Assembly (NCBI RefSeq): GCF_021556615.1
Contig: NZ_JAKGGD010000010.1
Coordinates: 1-38,653 of the forward strand
DNA length: 38,653 nt
Direction: 5' to 3'
Origin: Paracoccus salsus
GTDB lineage: Bacteria; Pseudomonadota; Alphaproteobacteria; Rhodobacterales; Rhodobacteraceae
A model generated the notes under the pieces. That model was not told the origin of the DNA, did no database searches, and was given only the letters and a program-made list of their open reading frames with translations. Position 1 is the first letter of the stretch, and each line of letters begins with the position of its first letter. The position numbers were made by a program, and so were the translations under genes. Shown in pieces: positions 34,006 through 38,653 of the stretch.

Positions 34006-36009
34006 ATGGACCTTGACCTGAAAGACCGGGTGCGGATCGTCGCCGGCATCGTCATGACCCTGCTGATCGCGGTGATCGCATCGAGCCTGGTGCTGAACGG
34101 AGCGAGTCGCGATTTCAGCGGCAGCCCTGTCTCGATCCTGGGCATTCTGCGCGATTTCAGCTTACAGACCGAGGCGCAGAAGATCGCGGCGGCGATCTTC
34201 CTCGGCGTGGTTGCGCTCTGCATCGTGTTCATCGGCGTGATGATCTACAGCACGACCACGACCCGCTATGGCACCGCGCATTTCCAGGGGATCAAGGAAA
34301 TGCGCAAGAACGGCTTCGTCACGCCGCTGGAAGAGGGCGGACTGATCTTCGGCAAGGTCGCGCGCCCGCCCAAGGAGCTGCGCGGCAGGCCGCTGGAGGT
34401 GGTGGAGTCCACGCCGAAGGAAGCGCTCAATGCGGAGTTCATCTCGGCGCCGATCGACGCCTTTCCGCAATGCCTGCTGATCGGTCCGACGCGCTCGGGC
34501 AAGGGGGTGTCCTATCTCACGCCCAATTGCCTCCTGGCGGATGGCTCGCTGGTGGTGCTCGATGTGAAGGGCGAGCTCTTCCGCAACACGTCGCGGATGA
34601 GGGTGGAACTGGGCGATGAAGTCTTTCGCTTCGCGCCCTATGATTTCGAGCACGGCTCGCATCACTACAATCCACTGGCCCGCATCGCGGCGATCACGCA
34701 TCCCAATCGCCAATATGCAGAGCTGGACAAGCTTGCGGACAACTTCCTGGTCACGAAAGGCGAGGGGTCTGCCGCGAACTTCCTTGGCGGCGCCAAGCAG
34801 TGGTTCATCGCCGCCTGCCTGCGCGCCATCGAGATGGGCGATCCGACGCTGACCCGCGTCCATGCGCTGATGTTCGGCGACGGCAGCGAGATCGGGGTGA
34901 GCGACAGCGACCGCTATAATGCCATCGCGAGGGCATCGGGCATTGCCATCGTGCGCCGCGAGTTCTCGAATTTCGGCAACCTCGATCCGAAGATCCGGCA
35001 ATCCTACAGCCAGGTCATGAGCGACAGCGGGTTGAAGCAGTGGGCCAACCCGCAGATCCAGGCCGTCACACGCCGGGACGATATCCGGTTCGGCGATATC
35101 CGCTCGCGCCGGCAGTCGGTCTATATCGTGGTGCAGTCGGACGATCTCTCGCCGCTCAACGCGGTGATCCGGCTGATGTTCACGGACCTGATCGCCTCGA
35201 TCCGGCAGACCAGCTCGGACCACGACAGCGGGCTGGGGCAGGTGTTCATCATGCTCGACGAGTTCGACCAGCTCGGCTACATGCCGATCGTCCAGCAGTC
35301 GATGAAGCAGCTTGCCGGTCACGGCGCGCGCACGACGGTGGTCACACAGTCGATCCCCGGCCTGAAATCGGTGGGCTACAGCGATGCCGAGGTCGAAAGC
35401 CTGATCGCCGGCTGCGAGATGAAGATCTATATCTCTCCCAACGATCATTCGACCACGGAAGAGATCACCAAGGCGCTCGGCACCCGGACGGGCTTCAAGG
35501 CGTCCTACAGCTATACGCTGAACGACTTCTCGAACCGCAGCGTCAATGTCTCGACCGAAGAACTGCCGCTGATGTCGCCGGCGCAGCTGCGCAGGCTGCC
35601 CAAGACCAAGATGCTGCTGATGCCGGAAGGGCACCTGCCGATCCTGGCCGACAAGATCGTCTATTACGCCGATCCGGTCTTCAAGCGCATCTTCGAGAGC
35701 CAGAAGGGGCCCTATCCCTATCCGTCGCGCGAGTTGCAGCATCTCGACCGGCTCGAACAGCAGGTTGTGCGGGGTGCCGTGGAGAAACGGCAGATGCGCG
35801 AGGCGCTTGCCGAGGCGCAGAAGTTCGAGGTGGCGGCAGCGCAGGAGAAGCGGCGGCCTGCAAGCGTGCCAAAAGTCAAGGAACGCGATGAGCTGGACGA
35901 TCAGATGACGACGATTGAGGACGCGATCCGGATCGACAAGGACGAGGCGGCGGCAAAAGAGGCCGCGATGAACGCGAAGCTGTCAAAAAAGTCGGCTGGT
36001 GGCACCTGA
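34006..36009 (+). CDS. virD4: Type IV secretion coupling protein VirD4/TraG
   Basis: A 667-residue inner-membrane ATPase that links the relaxase-DNA complex to the type IV secretion channel. Two N-terminal membrane helices lie at about 10-32 and 57-82. Walker A is GPTRSGKG at about 160-167, Walker B is VFIMLDEFDQ at about 414-423, and the ARTTVVTQSIPGLKSVGY segment is typical. A charged coiled C-terminus of about 90 residues follows. Length and motifs are complete. It starts 12 bases after the relaxase stop with a GGGGAGG ribosome-binding site, so the two form an operon. No virB channel genes are in the window apart from a virB11 fragment on the other strand. Confidence 0.9.
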   Translation: MDLDLKDRVRIVAGIVMTLLIAVIASSLVLNGASRDFSGSPVSILGILRDFSLQTEAQKIAAAIFLGVVALCIVFIGVMIYSTTTTRYGTAHFQGIKEMRKNGFVTPLEEGGLIFGKVARPPKELRGRPLEVVESTPKEALNAEFISAPIDAFPQCLLIGPTRSGKGVSYLTPNCLLADGSLVVLDVKGELFRNTSRMRVELGDEVFRFAPYDFEHGSHHYNPLARIAAITHPNRQYAELDKLADNFLVTKGEGSAANFLGGAKQWFIAACLRAIEMGDPTLTRVHALMFGDGSEIGVSDSDRYNAIARASGIAIVRREFSNFGNLDPKIRQSYSQVMSDSGLKQWANPQIQAVTRRDDIRFGDIRSRRQSVYIVVQSDDLSPLNAVIRLMFTDLIASIRQTSSDHDSGLGQVFIMLDEFDQLGYMPIVQQSMKQLAGHGARTTVVTQSIPGLKSVGYSDAEVESLIAGCEMKIYISPNDHSTTEEITKALGTRTGFKASYSYTLNDFSNRSVNVSTEELPLMSPAQLRRLPKTKMLLMPEGHLPILADKIVYYADPVFKRIFESQKGPYPYPSRELQHLDRLEQQVVRGAVEKRQMREALAEAQKFEVAAAQEKRRPASVPKVKERDELDDQMTTIEDAIRIDKDEAAAKEAAMNAKLSKKSAGGT

Positions 36010-36201
36010 CAAGAGGCTGTGTTCCAAGACGCAGCTAAGCTTTTTCGGCATCATGTGACGGGGCGCTCGCATGCCCCTCCAAGATCTTGCCTTCGTCCCT
36101 ATTAAGCGGCTGCCGGCGACGGGATGGAACCAACATAAGGCGCTGTCCGAAGGGCAGAGGTTTAATGTATGGGGTCTGAAACACTTTAAAAGGTGATGGG
36201 C

Positions 36202-36432
36202 ATGCTGACAGCACGCGATCCTCTGGCGGCAAATAATGAGCGCGTGAAGCTGTTTGCAAGCTTCGTCAACGCGGTTGCTTTGGGATTGATCGGCTTCGCT
36301 ATCTTGCGCCCCTTGGTCGAGGACATCGCCAACGCAAGCCTGTCCACACTATGGTGGGGAGTGACAGGACTCGCATTGCATGGATTTTCGCACTATATTC
36401 TAGGTCTGATCCGAAAAGAGGTGAAGGAATGA
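36202..36432 (+). CDS. Small membrane protein, 76 residues
   Basis: Two predicted membrane helices: about residues 16-34 (KLFASFVNAVALGLIGFAI) and 46-66 (STLWWGVTGLALHGFSHYIL), with a charged N-terminus and a basic/acidic tail. AAAGGTG lies 6 bases before ATG-36202; ATG-36196 and GTG-36193 are in frame but overlap that site. It resembles a widespread class of short two-helix proteins of unknown role, from memory. Its stop codon overlaps the start of the next gene by ATGA, indicating coupled translation. GC is lower than the transfer genes around it, which suggests separate acquisition. Confidence 0.6.
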   Translation: MLTARDPLAANNERVKLFASFVNAVALGLIGFAILRPLVEDIANASLSTLWWGVTGLALHGFSHYILGLIRKEVKE

Positions 36433-36542
36433 CGTTCTTCGAGTTCATCGTGCCTGTCATCGCCATCGCTGTTGCCGGCGGCGGATTCCTTCTCCTGCGC
36501 GCACAAGGCCGCAAGCTGAACAAGCACTACCCCGCAGAGTAA
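36429..36542 (+). CDS. Very small membrane protein, 37 residues
   Basis: Begins MTFFEFIVPVIAIAVAGGGF, so one membrane helix, then the basic tail LLLRAQGRKLNKHYPAE. It overlaps the preceding gene by four bases (ATGA), and GTGAAGGA just upstream serves as its ribosome-binding site. The pair probably forms a two-component membrane unit. Function unknown. Confidence 0.55.
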   Translation: MTFFEFIVPVIAIAVAGGGFLLLRAQGRKLNKHYPAE

Positions 36543-36610
36543 TCAGCCAGGCGCTGCGTCTCGCAGAGCCGCACTCAACCATATTCGATCGCTGGACCGC
36601 CCTGTCGGCC

Positions 36611-37126
36611 CTACGGCGCCCCGTCCGCATCCAACGCGGGAAACCAGATTTCCGCGATGCCGCGCTGTCCGGTCCGGCGATCCTCCATGACCTGGATCAC
36701 GCAGTGGATCGACTGGCGGAAGTTTTCCAGCAGTTCGCTGTGGTCGATGCGGGCGCCGGATTGGCGGATCAGCGAGGACAGTTTCTCGAAGGCCATGCGG
36801 GCGGTGCTGGCATGGATCGTGGTCATGGAGCCCTCGTGGCCGGAGTTGATCGCTTCCATGAAGGTCTGCGCCTCCGGCCCCAGGAGCTCGCCCAGGATGA
36901 TCCGGCGTGGATTGAGACGCAGGCACGCCTGGAGCAGCTTTGTCGGGTTGCGCGGGCTCGACGGGTCCAGTTCGGATTGCAGCATCAGGCTATTGGGCTG
37001 CGTCGGGAACAGCTCGACACCCTTCTCGATGGTGACGATGCGTTCGTCCGGCTCGATGAAGGAGATATAGCGCCGGGTCAGGGCGGTCTTGCCGCTGTCG
37101 GTGGCCCCGGAGATCACGAGATTCAT
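36611..37126 (-). pseudogene. virB11: VirB11-type ATPase, C-terminal half only
   Basis: A 171-residue fragment of the hexameric type IV secretion ATPase. It holds the Walker A GATDSGKT (the usual GxTGSGKT with Asp for Gly), EKGVELFPTQPN, LLQACLRLNPRRIILGELLG (Walker B and Asp/Glu box), and INSGHEGSMTTIHA. Full-length VirB11 is about 330 residues; the N-terminal domain and linker are gone. In frame upstream there are only about ten family-like residues (ALARER) before a TGA. The forward gene at 37216 starts just beyond. It runs opposite to virD4. Confidence 0.75.
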
Positions 37127-37215
37127 CCGTTCACGGGCCAGAGCGGCCAGATCTGCGCCGCATCAGGGCCGGGATCGAGGCCGTCGCCGCACGATCCGCA
37201 CAGGACGATTGACCC

Positions 37216-37643
37216 ATGCGCTTCATCAGATCGGCCCGTCACCCCTTTACCGACACCGCCCGCAAGCGAGCCGCGCTGGCCCGCGGACAGAAAGCCGAGC
37301 GCGAGACGCTGCCCTTGTTCGCCGCCGAGATCGCGGCCCATCAGAAAAGCTCTGACGATGTGATGCAGGATCGCGCGAATGCCTGGGCCGCCAGCGAGGC
37401 CCGCAACCGCCAGCGCCGCGCCGATCAGTGGCGGCGTGCCAGCCCGGCAGCGGCGCAGGGTCCGGGCGGCGTGGGACGCCGCGCCCTATCCCGCCGATCC
37501 GGTCTATCTGCTGGATTTCCTGCACAGACTTGAGGCCGGGCGTATCGCCCTCGATGCCCTGTCCTTCACCCTGCGGCGCGTGAACCTGCGCGGCCATGCG
37601 ATCATGGGCAGGCTGACCTCAATCCTTCTGCGACGAAGGTTGA
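37216..37643 (+). pseudogene. Frameshifted hypothetical plasmid-type gene
   Basis: ATG-37216 starts MRFIRSARHPFTDTARKRAA, then LARGQKAERETLPLFAAEIAAHQK, a highly charged helical protein, with AGGA about 10 bases upstream. Near 37440 the meaningful reading moves to another frame (RVRAAWDAAPYPADPVYLLDFLHRLEAGRIALDAL...LRRVNLRGHAIMGR), so a one-base indel splits it. The second frame runs on to 38035, but a terminator at 37646 suggests the original end was near 37640. Similar genes occur beside transfer genes on plasmids and integrative elements of this family, from memory. Function unknown. Confidence 0.5.
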
Positions 37644-37645
37644 CT

Positions 37646-37676
37646 GGCCCCGCGATCCTCGTGGGGCCTTTCTTTT
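37646..37676 (+). terminator. Rho-independent terminator
   Basis: GGCCCC (37646-37651) pairs with GGGGCC (37663-37668) around an 11-base loop and is followed by TTTCTTTT. It closes the frameshifted gene that starts at 37216. Confidence 0.7.
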
Positions 37677-37687
37677 GCGAGGTGGCA

Positions 37688-37836
37688 GGGGTTGCCCCGT
37701 CCGGACCCCCGGCTGAACGCCGGGAGACAGGACAGGCCCGGCGCTTCGCGCCGAGCCGCGCCATGGGCGCGGCAGCGAGAACCATCCGGCCCAACAATCG
37801 TGCCTGGCCCCGGCCGAGGATCGGCCGGGGCCAGGC
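37688..37836. repeat. Cluster of five consecutive GC hairpins
   Basis: Exact inverted repeats occur at 37688-37698 (4-base arms), 37708-37724 (6-base arms), 37739-37753 (6), 37755-37773 (8) and 37802-37836 (16-base perfect arms around GGA). They follow directly on the terminator of the frameshifted gene. No T-run follows the largest, so it is not a standard terminator. A role as transfer origin, recombination site or structured RNA is possible; none can be shown. Confidence 0.55.
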
Positions 37837-38155
37837 CGCAGCGAAGCAAAGGGCGGCTGCCAGCAACAGCCAAGCTGACAGTGCGGACCTCCCTGCTAAG
37901 AGCAGCGAAAGCTGGCTTCGAGCCCTCTCTACCACTTCGTCCGAGTGCAGCGAACGGCCGCTCCCACGACTAGCCATAAACGTGCCAAAACAACGTCGGT
38001 TTTGCCTTTGGGTATTGTCCATGCTAACCTCCTGATGTGGCCACAGCATGAGTGGGGGGGGGTCAGATACGACCATTTTTGTCCAGAGATTCTGGCATGT
38101 AGTCGCAACTTACCTGTGTTATTCTGAAACAGCATTGTGAGAGGTCAGCAACGCT

Positions 38156-38260
38156 GTGGGTGGAATTATTTTTGCAAAATGGAAGCATGTCTTAATTTTT
38201 AGTGGTCTTGTTGGCGCGGCAGCGGGTGGCTATTTCTTGGCGTCTGATGGTGATTCATGA
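38156..38260 (+). CDS. Very small membrane protein, 34 residues
   Basis: GTG-38156 to TGA-38260. The product starts MGGIIFAKWKHVLIFSGLVG and ends in GGYFLASDGDS, one membrane helix in the middle. GAGAGG lies about 11 bases upstream, a modest ribosome-binding site; an in-frame TGA at 38138 excludes a longer start. Its stop overlaps the ATG of the next gene by four bases (ATGA), which is the best support that it is real. AT-richer than the rest of the window. Confidence 0.45.
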   Translation: MGGIIFAKWKHVLIFSGLVGAAAGGYFLASDGDS

Positions 38261-38604
38261 GCGAGACGCAGCCACAACACGAGGAAGACCCAGCTTCACG
38301 ACAAGAAAAGGACTGCCAGGCTCGCCACCGCGAAAATACGGAACACTGGCGTAACATTGCCCAGATTATCGGAGCGGTCGCGACCTTTTTTCTTCTCGTC
38401 TTCTCCATAGTCGGCTTCTTCTCACTGCAGAAATCTAGGCAGCAGGACGCAAAGGAGCGAAATAGGCTCGCAGAGATAACTCTGCTGAAGGACTTCTTGC
38501 CGAAGTATACCCTAGATGGAGAGATCGAAACGTATATCCCGGAGGACGGAATCGCGGGTAATGTCCGAGCACGTGGTGTAATTTCACCGGCTCGTTCGGT
38601 GTAA
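38257..38604 (+). CDS. Membrane-anchored coiled protein, probably cut short
   Basis: A 115-residue ORF with a very polar N-terminus (MSETQPQHEEDPASRQEKD). It then has one membrane helix at about residues 38-57 (GAVATFFLLVFSIVGFFSL) and a charged segment KERNRLAEITLLKDFLPKYT. From about residue 105 the reading (RGVISPARSV) looks foreign and coincides with two direct copies of GGTGTAAT(T/C)TCA at 38575 and 38598. An inserted element or other junction may therefore have replaced the C-terminus. It is coupled to the preceding small gene. The overall look (single helix, long cytoplasmic coil) is common among accessory genes of unknown role. Confidence 0.5.
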   Translation: MSETQPQHEEDPASRQEKDCQARHRENTEHWRNIAQIIGAVATFFLLVFSIVGFFSLQKSRQQDAKERNRLAEITLLKDFLPKYTLDGEIETYIPEDGIAGNVRARGVISPARSV

Positions 38605-38653
38605 TCTCAGGTGGCCATCGAGGTGTATGGTCGAGGTGGAGTTTGGCGACTTC

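Larger units (their letters stand above)
37644..38155. other. Non-coding junction region right of the transfer genes
   Basis: Holds the terminator and hairpin cluster listed separately, then lower-GC DNA. A reverse ORF at 38014 has a perfect AGGAGG but reads MDNTQRQNRR and then runs through the hairpins, so only its first part could be genuine. A 10-bp palindrome TGTGGCCACA lies at 38036-38045 and a run of nine G at about 38054-38062. The region could be the edge of an insertion element, but no transposase is recognised. Confidence 0.4.

Noticed and set aside
34162..35742. Reverse ORF (526 codons) opposite virD4
   Set aside because: The forward frame contains all VirD4 motifs; the reverse reading has no family features.
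36071..36196. 41-codon forward ORF upstream of the small membrane pair
   Set aside because: It has no ribosome-binding site of its own. The reading looks protein-like, but nothing supports expression; it may be a remnant.
37504..38076. 190-codon reverse ORF with a perfect AGGAGG near 38014
   Set aside because: It reads through the hairpin cluster and the terminator and has shadow-like composition after the first residues. At most the first part could be real.
1..38653. nepR and phyR partners of the sigma factor, tRNA genes, rRNA genes, CRISPR arrays
   Set aside because: Looked for on both strands and not found. The sigma gene's usual partners must lie elsewhere if present.

Overview
The window is high-GC DNA from an alphaproteobacterium, most likely family Rhodobacteraceae. 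Support for this comes from the EcfG-type sigma factor, the cyclic beta-glucan synthase, the PRC-barrel stress proteins and VirD2/VirD4 transfer genes of the type found on plasmids of that family. The genus cannot be told from the sequence. No rRNA, tRNA or CRISPR array was seen.

Region 1 (1-2954): the 5' end of a probable family 61 glycosyltransferase (reverse), an EcfG-like general-stress sigma factor, a YciE/YciF-type ferritin-like stress protein, and several very small reverse-strand genes, including a 24-residue membrane peptide followed by a 56-residue protein. Region 2 (2955-8585): a 1440-residue one-polypeptide signalling protein (CheB-CheR-coiled coil-PAS-histidine kinase-receiver-receiver-LuxR HTH), then a PHB-depolymerase-type esterase. 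Region 3 (8610-9727): two decayed PRC-barrel genes facing each other. Region 4 (9888-19667): galU, a small ORF, and a giant cyclic beta-1,2-glucan synthase. GalU makes the UDP-glucose that the synthase uses. Region 5 (20028-25920): a phospholipase D-like protein, a secreted protein of beta-type repeats, a membrane-anchored acidic protein, an intact secreted PRC-barrel protein, and a membrane-anchored endonuclease/exonuclease/phosphatase-fold protein. Region 6 (25930-31275): a broken and internally inverted aldehyde dehydrogenase gene, an SDR oxidoreductase, a winged-helix/TPR regulator divergent from a cupin gene, and a cysteine synthase.

Region 7 (31416-38653): a PLP decarboxylase is cut in mid-gene and joined directly to a 5'-shortened VirD2-type relaxase, followed by virD4, a pair of tiny overlapping membrane-protein genes, a virB11 fragment, a frameshifted plasmid-type gene, a cluster of GC hairpins, and a lower-GC coupled gene pair that is cut short near the right edge. 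This reads as a remnant of a conjugative element.

The unifying signal is a set of eight sites matching the alphaproteobacterial EcfG promoter GGAAC-N16-CGTT (six exact, two with GGTT). They lie in front of the esterase, a PRC-barrel pseudogene, galU, the small ORF/glucan synthase pair, the beta-repeat protein, the acidic protein, the intact PRC-barrel gene and the broken aldehyde dehydrogenase. All have the same 16-base spacer. With an EcfG-like sigma gene in the same window, positions 1-27000 look like a general-stress-response island for osmoprotection and the cell envelope. Several members are already pseudogenes, yet their promoters remain intact.
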